A stretch of DNA of 48,383 bases from Candidatus Bathyarchaeota archaeon (GCA_014729945.1 WJJC01000068.1:1-48383), one strand, 5' to 3'. Shown: positions 8,719 to 17,437, numbered from the stretch's first letter. The notes: generated from the letters alone by a model not told the origin. Program-made: numbers and translations.

Positions 8719-8931
8719 GTGTACCAGTTTACTTCAAACCTTTATCAATTATACGAGGATACTCAAGACTTAACCTATCAGAAATATGCAGAGAGACTTG
8801 AATATTATGAGGATGAACTTTCAAACGTTATAATCTTTGGGGACTCTAATTATATGAATCTGACAATAGAGAAAAGGTATCTCATAAGAGAGTTACATTC
8901 TCTGCTATTGGAGATAGTTGACTCACTATGA
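8719..8931 (+). CDS. Small hypothetical protein, largely helical
   Basis: 70 residues from a GTG start: acidic and tyrosine-rich, with predicted helices (QKYAERLEYYEDELSNV and EKRYLIRELHSLLLEIVDSL). No known domain is recognised. The second half, with a GDSNYMNLTIEKRYLI turn between helices, has the general look of small helical adaptor or effector-associated domains, but this is only an impression. It lies between an MFS gene and a membrane-anchored PBP1 gene on the same strand. It ends in TGA 59 bp before the next start, so co-transcription with the following gene is possible, although that gene seems to have its own TATA box. Confidence 0.5.
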   Translation: MYQFTSNLYQLYEDTQDLTYQKYAERLEYYEDELSNVIIFGDSNYMNLTIEKRYLIRELHSLLLEIVDSL

Positions 8932-8962
8932 GGTTTGTAAAGAATTCTTTTCAAATAATGTT

Positions 8963-8976
8963 AAAAGGTATATCAT
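8963..8976 (+). promoter_or_regulatory. Putative BRE/TATA box for the PBP1 gene at 8990
   Basis: AAAAGGTATATCAT centres about 20-25 nt before the GTG start at 8990. There is no purine-rich ribosome-binding site in between, so transcription would begin at or next to the start codon, giving a leaderless message as is common in archaea. Confidence 0.4.
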
Positions 8977-8989
8977 TTAGTTTTATACT

Positions 8990-10303
8990 GTGAAAAATAA
9001 GTACAGTATAGTATTTGGTCTTCTAATCATTCTACTATTCGTAACCATAAACTACTACCCACGAAACACTCAACTAAACAACCCAGAAAACAACCAACTC
9101 AAGGACGAGAACACGGTAAAAATTGCTGTAACATATATGAAGCTCTCAGAAAATGTAGGCAGATGGCCACATCCAGTTTCTGAGGAAAAAATCAAGGCAC
9201 TGGTCACAATGGTTGAGGATGACATTAACCAATATTGCATAGATAATCTAATAGAAACCCGTTTCAACTATATCCCCACTCCAGTAATTCATAAAGGAGG
9301 AACACCACAGGGAGAAAACCCTCCCGGATTAGATGAAATGATACAACTGAACAAATCCGGGATCAACCTGATAGTTGGACATGATTACAGCCTAGCCAAT
9401 CGTTACAGCCTAGACTACGCTAATGAGCATAAAATGCTCTTACTAAGCCCATCTGGAGTAGGGCTAGGACTATCCAAACCCGAAGACTATCTGTATAAAT
9501 TATCGCCAAATGATTATGAGGACCCTGAAGTATATGAGAAAGTCTTTGCGCAAATGATCAAAGCGTATGGATATACGGCGTTTATCACAATAAACACAGG
9601 TAGAAGAAGCTTTTACCCTAATGTTATAGAAGAGACAGCTAAAGCTCTTAACTATTCATATAGAACCACTCTAGTCGAATATGATATTAATTCTGATGCC
9701 TTTGAGCCCTATCTGGAAAGAGCTGCTGGTTACTTGAATGATACTATTAGGGTCTATGGTATTGAGAATGTATGTATTCTTGTTGAGTCTTTATGGATTG
9801 ATGATGTATTTCTGGATGTAACTGATAGATATCATATTCTTTCTAATGTTACTTGGTTTGATTATGTGGGTCTACCTGAGGAATTGGTAACTGAGAATGA
9901 CCTTGAACAGCGATTAGCTAAATATGGTTTCACTAGGTTAATCATGTATCCTGCGGATACAGCTAGAGCTGACGTGTTTTATAGAAGATACGTCGAGGAT
10001 GTGGGGGAGCTCCCGACTCCGAGTCGAGTGTATGATGAGGCTGCCCGGTATGATGCTTGTTGGTTGATGGCTTTATCGGTCTTACAGGCTAACTCATCAG
10101 ATCCAATAGATGTTAAAGCGGTTTTACCCAGTGTCTGTGAATCATATAAAGGGGTACTTGGGAATTGTACACTTAATGAATACGGGGACCGTGTATCAAC
10201 CGATTACAGAGTTTTTACATGGAAAATCGATGGAGAAGTGGCATATTTTAAAGAATCAGGTTATTATAACTCGACAAATGACTCTTTCATCTTCTACCCT
10301 TAA
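8990..10303 (+). CDS. Membrane-anchored type 1 periplasmic-binding protein (LivK-like), paralogue 1
   Basis: 437 residues. One N-terminal hydrophobic segment (YSIVFGLLIILLFVTINYY, about 4-23) acts as signal-anchor and puts the rest outside the cell. The body has the two-lobe PBP1 layout of branched-chain amino acid receptors: NTVKIAVTYM opening strand, NLIVGHDYS and LLLSPSGVG near the ligand cleft, and a domain-crossing region near DYEDPEVYEKVFAQMIKAYGY. The C-terminal signature GVLGNCTLNEYGDR, followed by a tryptophan strand, is shared with the proteins at 10436 and 39946. No permease or ATPase of the Liv type is adjacent, so it may be a receptor or sensor subunit rather than a transport protein. 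Composition switches from about 80% A+C (9061-9120) to about 67% G+T (9781-9840) on the coding strand. Confidence 0.75.
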   Translation: MKNKYSIVFGLLIILLFVTINYYPRNTQLNNPENNQLKDENTVKIAVTYMKLSENVGRWPHPVSEEKIKALVTMVEDDINQYCIDNLIETRFNYIPTPVIHKGGTPQGENPPGLDEMIQLNKSGINLIVGHDYSLANRYSLDYANEHKMLLLSPSGVGLGLSKPEDYLYKLSPNDYEDPEVYEKVFAQMIKAYGYTAFITINTGRRSFYPNVIEETAKALNYSYRTTLVEYDINSDAFEPYLERAAGYLNDTIRVYGIENVCILVESLWIDDVFLDVTDRYHILSNVTWFDYVGLPEELVTENDLEQRLAKYGFTRLIMYPADTARADVFYRRYVEDVGELPTPSRVYDEAARYDACWLMALSVLQANSSDPIDVKAVLPSVCESYKGVLGNCTLNEYGDRVSTDYRVFTWKIDGEVAYFKESGYYNSTNDSFIFYP

Positions 10304-10349
10304 GAAATATAACTTAATTTTATAAATTGATAATCCTTTATTATACGTG

Positions 10350-10394
10350 GGAAATTCAACTACCTGTTACATGAAAATTGGGAGATGAATTTCC
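10350..10394. repeat. Inverted repeat GGAAATTC/GAATTTCC upstream of the second PBP1 gene
   Basis: GGAAATTC at 10350-10357 and its reverse complement GAATTTCC at 10387-10394 flank a 29-nt spacer, just before the TATA-like stretch and start of the gene at 10436. It could be an operator pair or a terminator stem for the gene ending at 10303. No U-rich tract follows directly, which slightly favours an operator. Confidence 0.3.
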
Positions 10395-10435
10395 TTCACC
10401 CAAAGCTTAATTTTTAGTTGCATATATTTTATTTG

Positions 10436-11671
10436 ATGGATAGAGATACAGGTTTTATCTTCGGTATAATCCTTCTAATCGTAATTCTAGCTGTATTTAT
10501 CGCCCCTAAACCAACAAAGATAGAACCTGATGAACACATGTTATCAGGGGCGATAGAGATGGGTGTAATCGCACCAACCACAGATGACTTAGAGAAATAT
10601 CAATATCTATCTGGGTTAGCAGAGGCTCAGTTAAATAAAATCTGTAATGACTCTGGGGTAAACGCCTCATTCATGTTCACGGTGGTTAGCGGTGAAGGCT
10701 GGGCTGCGAGAGCACTTGAACATACTCAGGGTTTCCATGAACATGGTGTGGATTTGCTTGTCGGGGGTGGCTGGTCGTCTCAGCTCTGGGTTATGAGAGA
10801 TTATGTTGAGACACGTGGGATGATTGTGGTTAGCCCCAGTTCCACTAATCCACAGGAACCCATGATTCAAACTGATTCCATATTCAGACTCACGCCACAT
10901 GATTATGTTATTGGGAAAATCATGGCACATGTAGCATATGATTACGGTGTTGAGAATATGGTTATTCTTGAACGGGATGATGCTTGGGCAGTTGGAATTG
11001 GTGACTGGTTCCTTGATGAATATGAGGCTCTTGGTGGAGAAGTATTAAAGAGAGTCAAGTACCCACCTGCACAATCTTCAGATTTCCAAGAGCATCTAGA
11101 CAAGGTGGAAAATAGTTTAGGGGCAAAATCAACTCGGGAGAGTACTGGGGTTTTTCTTCTTAGCTTCGGCGAGAAAAGCGTTATCCTTCATGAATTAGAG
11201 GAGTATCCAGGTCTCGTTAATGTTACTTGGTTTAGCACAGATGCAGTAGCAAACCAATTAGATGTAAACTCAGTGCCAGAGAAAATATCCGCTGAAATCA
11301 AGTTAATATCACCTCACCATTTACCCGTATGGGGTAATTACTCCTCTTCGATATCCCGTGAATATCATAGCCTTTTCGACGATAACCTTGGCTTCTATGA
11401 GGCAAATATACATGATTCATGTATGGTACTAGGACTCTCAGTGCTCGAAGCAGGTTCTATGAACACGAGTAAGGTTAAAGAGGCTCTCCCAGAGGTTGCA
11501 AAAGATTTTGTTGGTTTAACTGGTTCATGTGGTCTTGACAAGTACGGTGATAGGCTAGATTTTAGAACCGGTTTGTATGCTTTTAGTTATCTTGGAACAA
11601 GTTTCAGATGGTTATATGTTGGAGAATATCATTCACCAACAAATGAGATCATCTGGGAGAATACTACTTGA
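10436..11671 (+). CDS. Membrane-anchored type 1 periplasmic-binding protein (LivK-like), paralogue 2
   Basis: 411 residues from ATG 10436; a TTG six codons upstream (10418) is a weaker start. The N-terminal anchor FIFGIILLIVILAVFIA is followed by an external PBP1 body: AIEMGVIAPT, LLVGGGWSSQ, IVVSPSSTNP, FRLTPHDYVIGKIM, then ILERDDAWAVGIGDWF. The last segment closely matches ILRRGDAWADGIYNYF in the AlbA_2 fusion at 39946, so the two are paralogues. The C-terminal signature GLTGSCGLDKYGDR is the same as in the gene at 8990. Ligands of this fold are typically amino acids, amides or similar small molecules; which one is unknown. A TATA-like AAGCTTAATTTTTAG lies about 27 nt before the ATG, consistent with a leaderless message. 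Confidence 0.8.
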   Translation: MDRDTGFIFGIILLIVILAVFIAPKPTKIEPDEHMLSGAIEMGVIAPTTDDLEKYQYLSGLAEAQLNKICNDSGVNASFMFTVVSGEGWAARALEHTQGFHEHGVDLLVGGGWSSQLWVMRDYVETRGMIVVSPSSTNPQEPMIQTDSIFRLTPHDYVIGKIMAHVAYDYGVENMVILERDDAWAVGIGDWFLDEYEALGGEVLKRVKYPPAQSSDFQEHLDKVENSLGAKSTRESTGVFLLSFGEKSVILHELEEYPGLVNVTWFSTDAVANQLDVNSVPEKISAEIKLISPHHLPVWGNYSSSISREYHSLFDDNLGFYEANIHDSCMVLGLSVLEAGSMNTSKVKEALPEVAKDFVGLTGSCGLDKYGDRLDFRTGLYAFSYLGTSFRWLYVGEYHSPTNEIIWENTT

Positions 11672-12011
11672 CACAAGAAAACACTAACCCCATCTATCCA
11701 TTATGCTACAGAAAATACAATACACCTAGAAATAAGACATAAACTCTCCCACCCATCCTTGCATGGATCTTGAACAAACGAACACACACCCCTCCCCGCA
11801 TAGCTTACCCAAGATACAGACAATAAACCACCACCTACAACATCATTCGATAAGACCAAACCAAACCATTGTAACACTAAAAAAATCTTAAACCACAACT
11901 ATATTCCTAAACATCAAACCTAAAACACATGTAAAACACCTTAAAAAAGACACCCAATACAAACAGCCGATCACTTCATATCCTCGTGAACATCAAATAG
12001 CGAGACACCCC
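11672..12011. other. Gene-free spacer with strong A+C strand bias
   Basis: This 340-bp stretch between the second PBP1 gene and the MFS gene holds no convincing ORF, RNA gene or long repeat. Its + strand is strikingly poor in G and T (long runs such as CCAAACCAAACCATTG). The same A+C bias on the coding strand is seen at the 5' ends of several genes nearby. An antisense ORF at 11701-11898 looks like a by-product of the bias. Confidence 0.5.
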
Positions 12012-13277
12012 GTGGGCATAATAAAAAACATGAAAAAGTTCTGGAACACCCAGAGACAAAACTACAAAGTCATGATAATACGGGACAGCATAACTATGTT
12101 CAGCGGCAGACGCCCCCTTGAGAGAGGTATGGGTGGCTATGAGGGTATATTCCTAAGCAGGCTCGGTGCCTCGGCCCTTCAGATAGGCTACGTTAATAGT
12201 GTCCAGAGTCTGCTCGGGTTACTGTTGGCGGTTCCAAGTGGGTTATTTATCGACAACTCAAAAGATATAAGACGTATCTACTACGGCAGCTTCTTGCTAG
12301 GATTACCCGCTTTCATAGGATTATACCTCTCGACGGATTGGAGGATGTACCTGGCCATGATGCTGGTCTACACCGCAAGCCTGAGCATCAAGTTTCCAAG
12401 CCAGCTGATTATAAACATTGACTCCATGGAGGATACCTCGAGGGTCTCGGGCCTAGGATTCTATAGAACTATCACAGCCTTAGCGGGAGTTACTTCACCC
12501 ATGCTCATAGCTCTTACTATAGAGCGTTTCGGCGGATTGGGGTCGGCCGATAACATCAGGCCTTTATTTCTTTTATTCTTTATCGCTGATCTCCTGATTC
12601 TCTACCTTGTCTATAAGCGTCTTGAACCCGTGAATATCGAACGTGAGAAAAAGTCCGAGAGTATCCTTGATAGGTTTAGGGCTATTACTGACTCACCGCT
12701 TCGTCTCAAGCTTCTATTGTTTAGCGAGATCACCACATTACTGGTTATGACGATGATGAGCCCATTCAGAGGCATATATCAGGTTGATATCAAGACCGCC
12801 ACCCTAATCATCTTCGGCTGGATAGGGGTCGCTGAACCCTTTATTGATATATTCTTCAGCATCCCCTTGTCGAACCTAGTAGAGAAATACGGGCGGAGGA
12901 AGACCGCTTATGTGGGTCACATTTTGGGCATTCTAGCTAGGCTGTTATTAGTGTTGACTCCACCGACTCTTCCATCATTACTAATACTTGTAAGCGTTCT
13001 AGGGAGCCTTGAAGGCTGTCTATATGTTGGCATGGATGCATACAGCCAAGAAGCCATACCTCAAGTAATGAGAGGTAGCTACGTTGGCGTTAAAAACCTG
13101 GTGGCCGGGTTAATAGGTATAGCCGGTCCAGTTATTGGTGGATATATCTGGGGGATTAATCCAGATCTTCTCTTCTGGATCCCGGTCTTCCAATGGAGCT
13201 TAATCGCTTTTCCAATACTGGTGATCTTGATGGAGAGGTACAGTACAGAAGGATTCGTCAAAGAAATATACGCATGA
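12012..13277 (+). CDS. Major facilitator superfamily transporter
   Basis: 421 residues with about 12 hydrophobic segments. The MFS fingerprint between helices 2 and 3 is degenerate (VPSGLFIDNSKDIRRIY); the second-half copy is clearer (LSNLVEKYGRRKTAYVG). The N-terminus is polar and basic (KKFWNTQRQNYKVMIIRDSI), followed by an unusual PLERGMGGYEGIFLSRLGAS before helix 1. The start is GTG at 12012 or ATG at 12030; I cannot decide between them. The substrate is unknown. The downstream neighbour is a dead DNA repair gene, so no operon partner is visible. Confidence 0.8.
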   Translation: MGIIKNMKKFWNTQRQNYKVMIIRDSITMFSGRRPLERGMGGYEGIFLSRLGASALQIGYVNSVQSLLGLLLAVPSGLFIDNSKDIRRIYYGSFLLGLPAFIGLYLSTDWRMYLAMMLVYTASLSIKFPSQLIINIDSMEDTSRVSGLGFYRTITALAGVTSPMLIALTIERFGGLGSADNIRPLFLLFFIADLLILYLVYKRLEPVNIEREKKSESILDRFRAITDSPLRLKLLLFSEITTLLVMTMMSPFRGIYQVDIKTATLIIFGWIGVAEPFIDIFFSIPLSNLVEKYGRRKTAYVGHILGILARLLLVLTPPTLPSLLILVSVLGSLEGCLYVGMDAYSQEAIPQVMRGSYVGVKNLVAGLIGIAGPVIGGYIWGINPDLLFWIPVFQWSLIAFPILVILMERYSTEGFVKEIYA

Positions 13278-13328
13278 TAGATCTCTTGGTCAAAACAGGT
13301 TTATTCTAATTAACTCTTATACTAGGTA

Positions 13329-13893
13329 ATGGAATCTTTCATAATTTAAGTACATAAACTTCTAAAGGATAACATAGATGAACTTACTAAAGAGACAACA
13401 AAAAAAATTCTTCAAAGAAAAGTAAATACATATGGTGTAAAAACAAGCAAGGTAACGAAAATCGCAGAAAAAATCTAGAAAGACATCAAGCATTTAGATA
13501 CGAACGAAGTTTTCCAGCTGTGTGAAGAGGAGCTATTTAGCTCAGGAATACTAGAGGAATCCTTCATCGCATGCTAGTGGTCAGAGTATTTAGGGTAATA
13601 CGAGAAAGATGATTTCCAAATATTCCAGCACTGGGTTAATACCTATGTAAATAATTGGGCTACCTGCGATATTTTATGCAATCACACAGTTGGATCCTTC
13701 ATCGAAAAATATCCCTCCTATGATACAAGACTGGCTCTTAAAGGAGGAAAGCAGAACACATGATACTAAAGTTTTCGAATACGTTAGGAAGAATCGAGGT
13801 ATTATGGCCAGAATCGCCCTAAGATACGCAATCAAACTAATGCCAGAAGAAAAGAGAAAAGAAGCTATGAAGCGTGTCGATAGGAAAAGTTAA
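13329..13893 (+). pseudogene. Decayed DNA alkylation repair gene (AlkD family, HEAT-like repeats)
   Basis: From ATG 13329 the frame reads as the N-terminal half of an AlkD-type DNA glycosylase (KETTKKILQRKVNTYGVKT, KIAEKI-stop-KDIKHLD, LCEEELFSSG, then EKDDFQIFQHWVNTYVNNW and ATCDILCNH). It is broken by stops at 13347 (TAA), 13476 (TAG), 13575 (TAG) and 13596 (TAA). The stop at 13476 replaces what is normally a tryptophan in KIWKDI. After GSFIEKYP (about 13710) the match jumps to another frame and to the C-terminal part of the family (WLLKEESR, then RIALRYAIKLMPEEKRKEAMKR, ending at 13893). About 60-70 residues of the middle are therefore deleted. Intact members excise bulky or positively charged alkylated bases from DNA; this copy cannot. 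Confidence 0.8.
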
Positions 13894-13965
13894 CTAAAGT
13901 TAAGAAAGTGCTCTAGGACTACAAACAATTTTAATCGTCCTCTCCCACATAAAAAGGGAAAGCAA

Positions 13966-14382
13966 ATGTCTGGATCGAACGAGAAAATAAAGGGATGTGG
14001 TTTTCACCACTTCTCAATGAGTGTAAGCGACCTAGATATGTCAATAAAATTCTACGTGGAAGGACTCGGTTTTACAGAACGCGTATCATGGGGGACACCA
14101 CCGAAAAGAACCGTACTGCTGGACACTGGTGACGGGAACTATTTCGAGTTATCCCAAGGTGAATCAGACAAGACCTTTGAGGAGGGAGTGTTCAAACACA
14201 TCGCTCTGAGAGTTGATGACTGTGACGCAGCAATAGAACAAGTACGGAAAGCAGGAGCCGAGGTCACAATAGAGCCACGGGGTGTCAATCTTTCTAGCGA
14301 GCCGCCTATACCAATACGTATAGCCTTCTTCAAAGGACCTGATGGTGAGATTGTAGAGTTATTCCAGAACGAAGAGACATAA
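13966..14382 (+). CDS. VOC (glyoxalase/bleomycin-resistance fold) family protein
   Basis: 138 residues with two beta-alpha-beta-beta-beta modules. The expected metal-ligand positions are all present: a histidine in GFHHFSMSV, a glutamate in NYFELSQG, a histidine in FKHIALRVDD and the C-terminal glutamate in GEIVELFQNE. The family includes glyoxalase I, methylmalonyl-CoA epimerase, ring-cleaving dioxygenases and antibiotic-binding proteins. The sequence resembles lactoylglutathione lyase-like members, but most archaea lack glutathione, so the substrate is open. It starts at ATG 13966 behind a TATA-like CAATTTTAATCG. It stands alone after the pseudogene. Confidence 0.85.
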   Translation: MSGSNEKIKGCGFHHFSMSVSDLDMSIKFYVEGLGFTERVSWGTPPKRTVLLDTGDGNYFELSQGESDKTFEEGVFKHIALRVDDCDAAIEQVRKAGAEVTIEPRGVNLSSEPPIPIRIAFFKGPDGEIVELFQNEET

Positions 14383-14423
14383 AAACAAGAGAGCTACTAA
14401 ACCGTTTTTCTTCATATTTTATA

Positions 14424-14451
14424 AATGATCATACTTGCCCATGTGATCATT
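14424..14451. repeat. Inverted repeat AATGATCA/TGATCATT
   Basis: AATGATCA (14424-14431) and TGATCATT (14444-14451) are exact reverse complements around a 12-nt spacer, 42 bp after the VOC gene. It may form a hairpin that helps end transcription (a short T-run lies before it at 14404-14408) or may be a protein site. The core TGATCA is itself palindromic. Confidence 0.3.
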
Positions 14452-14508
14452 ATTTCTTGACCCTAACTGATTAGGTTTTAGTGTAATAAATTACAAGTCA
14501 CAGCTTCT

Positions 14509-14730
14509 CTACAAGTCTCTCGACCTTCGCGAGACCTCGGTGAACCTCTCCCTGCCATCACCATACCACACAACATACACCAAAGAGAGCAGGAACAGCA
14601 GCTCATCCACTGAGACAGCACTCGTCAACCCGGAGAATCTAATCAACTTGAGCACACGAAAATACAGATAAAGCGACAAAAAAGAAACGAAGAAGTAATC
14701 CCTTACCGCTTCATCATCACTAAGATAACA
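14509..14730 (-). pseudogene. Possible gene remnant, protein-like open frame without a good start
   Basis: The 447-bp spacer between the VOC and AOR genes contains a 73-codon open frame on the - strand. Its translation is strongly protein-like: LYLYFRVLKLIRFSG, SVDELLFLLSLVYVVWYGDG, RERFTEVSRRSRDL before TAG. There is no ATG; only internal TTG/GTG codons could start it, and an in-frame TAG bounds it upstream. I do not recognise the family. It could be the C-terminal end of a deleted gene or a small gene with a TTG start (in FFVSFLSLY). Confidence 0.3.
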
Positions 14731-14829
14731 CTAGATGAGAACCAGATAAATGTACGACTAATAATATTCAGCGAGACTAAGACTAGACCATTAATAAGCT
14801 CCAAAAAGATATGAACTGTTCCAAAAAAA

Positions 14830-16707
14830 TTAGAAGAGACCCTGTACCGCGTAACCCAGTCCCAGCCTCCTTAACGTCTCAGCTGTGGGGCACCCTGTCT
14901 CCAGACTCCACCCCCTTGACTTATAGTACTCATCCAGCATCTGATCCAAGTCTATCACTGTTCCAGCACTGGCTCCCCGGGTTAAAGGTGTCTCCGTGAA
15001 TCTCTTAGGCAGGGTATCGTCTTCCCGGGTTATACCTTCTCTCACCCCGAACATGCGTTCTATATTGGTTATCCTTTCCCCAGCTGCTCTAATCTCCTCT
15101 GGACTGATCTGTATTCCCGTAGTTACCCTATATACCTCAGCTGCCCTGGAGTACTCCAATAGCATCATGTTCTGCATAATATTCTTACACGGCTCAAGAG
15201 CATCGATCACAGCACACCAGTCCTCAAAGTACTGAATAAGCTTCCCCTTACCACAGTCACTCATACGCATCGTGGCCCCGGGCTCACCGAACATCTCCTC
15301 ACCTATCCTAGGGTCATCACTGAGCTCAATGAAAGGCTCGCTCCTAAGATGATCACCGCCCCTCGTAGCCACCGCGTACCCCAGTCCGAAGCCCTTGAGT
15401 CCACGGGGATCCGCCATAATCAAATCCATTCCCTTAACCTGAACCGTGTACTCCAAGCCCTTACCCAACCTCTCAGCAGCCCTTACCGAACCATCGGCTA
15501 GTTTATCACCGAATCCCTCCCGGTTAGCTATCTGGTGGATGAGCGTGATCACCGCCTCCGGGTTACCCCAGTTGAGCTCCAGCCCACCTGTCTCATCCTT
15601 GGATAGTAATCCTTTCTCGTATAGCTCCATAGCCCATCCGATGCAGCCCACAGTACTCAAGATATCCAACCCCAGTTGGTTGCAGAGATCATTAGCTTTC
15701 AACGCCAGCTCGATATCACTGTTCCCTATTCTTGACGTGAAGCTGCCAAGGCTCTCATACTCCGGGCCTTCACCATGAAGCCCCTTGTATGATCCACTGT
15801 TTACCGTGTATATCCTACTACATGGAATAGTACATGCAAAACATCCCCGGGTCTTGACATTATATTCAGCCGCCAATCTCTCACCACTAACCTTCTCCGC
15901 GTCCTCAAAGGTTCCCTCAGTGTAGTTTCTAGTGGGCAGAAACCCTGCTTTGTTCGCCATCATAAGTATACGAGTGGTTCCCATGAGTCGTCGACCAGGG
16001 TACTGCTCATGCTCCCTTATCTCCTTCTCCAGCTGTAAGACCAGTTCCTCGAAACGCTCCGGGTCAGCGACCTTTATAGAACCAGTTCCCCTCACCGCTA
16101 CAGCCTTGAGGTTCTTACTGGCCATTACGGTACCCATGCCTGTTCTACTAGCTGCCCTCACCTGATTAGCGAATAAGCTACCATAGAGTACGCCTCTCTC
16201 GGAGGCTGGCCCACAGATCAATGTCTGGGTCCATCTATCCTGTTCTTTCTTGATCAAGCCGTCTGCCTGGAACACGGTCTTGCCCCAGAGTTTCCCGCCG
16301 TCCAGTATCTCAACCAGGTCGTCTCTGATCATGATATAGCTCGGCTTCTTCGCCGCACCCTCGATTATCACCTGATCATAGCCAGCGAACTTCATCTCGG
16401 AGGCGAGGTGACCACCAGCGTTAGTGTCACCGAATATTCCGGTCAGAGGGCTCTTAGCAGAGACATTGAACCGGCTAGCCGTGGGGAACATGGTGCCCAC
16501 TATTGGTCCTGTGGCGATCATTAACTTGTTCTCGGGTCCAAGGGGATCGATGCCAGCCTCAAGCTCCCTGTAGAGTTTATGGGCGTTGAATCCTCTCCCA
16601 CCCAGGAATAATCGAGCTTCATCCACGTCTAGTGGCTCTGTGGATACCGTATCCTCTGATAGATTGATCCTGAGTACTCTGCCAGCGTAACCGTATGGCT
16701 TATTCAA
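14830..16707 (-). CDS. aor: Tungsten-type aldehyde:ferredoxin oxidoreductase
   Basis: 625 residues, the usual length of the AOR family. These enzymes oxidise aldehydes to carboxylic acids with a tungsten bis-pterin cofactor and pass electrons to ferredoxin. Cluster ligands are visible as C289, C292 and C296 (CFACTIPC), with the fourth probably C507 in DALEPCKNI. Pterin-binding motifs include NQLGLD near 343-348 and the D502-x-L-x-x-C motif. The N-terminus (YGYAGRVLRINLSEDT) and LGGRGFNAHKLYREL are typical. It starts at TTG 16707, overlapping the ferredoxin stop by 8 bp, so the two are coupled. No pterin or tungstate-uptake genes are in the window. The exact aldehyde substrate cannot be read. 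Confidence 0.95.
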   Translation of the reverse strand: MNKPYGYAGRVLRINLSEDTVSTEPLDVDEARLFLGGRGFNAHKLYRELEAGIDPLGPENKLMIATGPIVGTMFPTASRFNVSAKSPLTGIFGDTNAGGHLASEMKFAGYDQVIIEGAAKKPSYIMIRDDLVEILDGGKLWGKTVFQADGLIKKEQDRWTQTLICGPASERGVLYGSLFANQVRAASRTGMGTVMASKNLKAVAVRGTGSIKVADPERFEELVLQLEKEIREHEQYPGRRLMGTTRILMMANKAGFLPTRNYTEGTFEDAEKVSGERLAAEYNVKTRGCFACTIPCSRIYTVNSGSYKGLHGEGPEYESLGSFTSRIGNSDIELALKANDLCNQLGLDILSTVGCIGWAMELYEKGLLSKDETGGLELNWGNPEAVITLIHQIANREGFGDKLADGSVRAAERLGKGLEYTVQVKGMDLIMADPRGLKGFGLGYAVATRGGDHLRSEPFIELSDDPRIGEEMFGEPGATMRMSDCGKGKLIQYFEDWCAVIDALEPCKNIMQNMMLLEYSRAAEVYRVTTGIQISPEEIRAAGERITNIERMFGVREGITREDDTLPKRFTETPLTRGASAGTVIDLDQMLDEYYKSRGWSLETGCPTAETLRRLGLGYAVQGLF

Positions 16708-17158
16708 GGCTCCACTTCTCCCTTAGTCTATTGAAGGCTGATTCCGGGGTCTCAATGGACTCCGGGGATTCAATATAGCTCAGTGCACCTGTAGGGCAAC
16801 GCGATACGCACTCCGGGTCTCCACCGCAGAGATCACATATTACAGCTTTCTCAGATAGTTTAATCGCTTCATATTTACATGCCTCAACGCAGGCACCGCA
16901 GCCGATACATGCAGAGGAGTCAGCCTTGGTCCATCCCTCTTTTGTCTTCGTTATGGCGTCTGCTGGGCAAACCTCCATGGGTGGACACTGGCTACACTGG
17001 TGGCATATCACCGGGTAATCCAGGCCATCACGGTCATCCTTGTACACGGTTACCCGGGCATACGTTGGGCTAAACTCGCCTGTATGGTGATAGCTGCACA
17101 CCATCTCGCACTGCCTGCAACCTGCGCATTTCTCCGCCTGAATCACTATACGTTTCAT
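16700..17158 (-). CDS. Four-cluster polyferredoxin, electron partner of AOR
   Basis: 152 residues with 16 cysteines in four groups: CAGCRQCEMVC (11-21), CHQCSQCPPMEVC, CIGCGACVEAC and CDLCGGDPECVSRC. This is the HycB/DmsB-like arrangement holding four [4Fe-4S] clusters. Such proteins pass electrons between an oxidoreductase and a further carrier. It lies directly upstream of the AOR gene with an 8-bp overlap, as is frequent for bacterial and archaeal AOR operons, so it is most likely the dedicated electron-transfer subunit. It has no signal peptide and acts in the cytosol. Confidence 0.93.
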   Translation of the reverse strand: MKRIVIQAEKCAGCRQCEMVCSYHHTGEFSPTYARVTVYKDDRDGLDYPVICHQCSQCPPMEVCPADAITKTKEGWTKADSSACIGCGACVEACKYEAIKLSEKAVICDLCGGDPECVSRCPTGALSYIESPESIETPESAFNRLREKWSLE

Positions 17159-17167
17159 CTTAGGGAC

Positions 17168-17437
17168 TCATTCTTGGTCTAACTCGATTATCTCCATCAT
17201 TACCTGTCCATTTGGGTCCGGACACTCCACTATCCATGTTCTCTCCATCCAGTCACCCGGCTCATCCATATTCCGTTGCTTTGTGGGTAGAAGAGGCAGT
17301 ATGGAGTTGAGCGCCCAGTAGCAAAAGTGCCCCTCTGGAATGGATAGTTTACCTCCACTTACGATAAAGTAGTCGCCTTCCTGCATGGTATCGCAATATC
17401 CCTTAATCTCTTTCACAATTACTTTTAGATCCTTCAA
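17168..17437 (-). CDS. TIGR04076-like small protein, first gene of the AOR operon
   Basis: 89 residues from a TTG start at 17437. The start is supported by AAAGGTGAT a few bases upstream, a good match to an archaeal ribosome-binding site. The pattern VIVKEIKGYC, EGDYFIVSGGKLSIPEG, CYWALNSILPLLP and ECPDPNG matches the family TIGR04076, of unknown function and common in anaerobic archaea and bacteria. It has a conserved cysteine in GYC and two in the second half. Its stop lies 9 bp before the ferredoxin start, so it is in the same operon as the ferredoxin and AOR and may help the tungsten enzyme or its substrate pathway (inference from position). Confidence 0.8.
   Translation of the reverse strand: MKDLKVIVKEIKGYCDTMQEGDYFIVSGGKLSIPEGHFCYWALNSILPLLPTKQRNMDEPGDWMERTWIVECPDPNGQVMMEIIELDQE

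Noticed and set aside
11701..11898. 65-codon antisense ORF in the A+C-rich spacer
   Set aside because: Composition-driven open frame (long Val/Phe/Leu/Ser/Trp runs) in DNA with extreme strand bias; no family and no start signals.
13329..13893. Stop codons of the AlkD-like gene as recoded amber (pyrrolysine) codons
   Set aside because: Two of the four stops are TAA, and a frame change plus internal deletion is also present, so decay explains it better.
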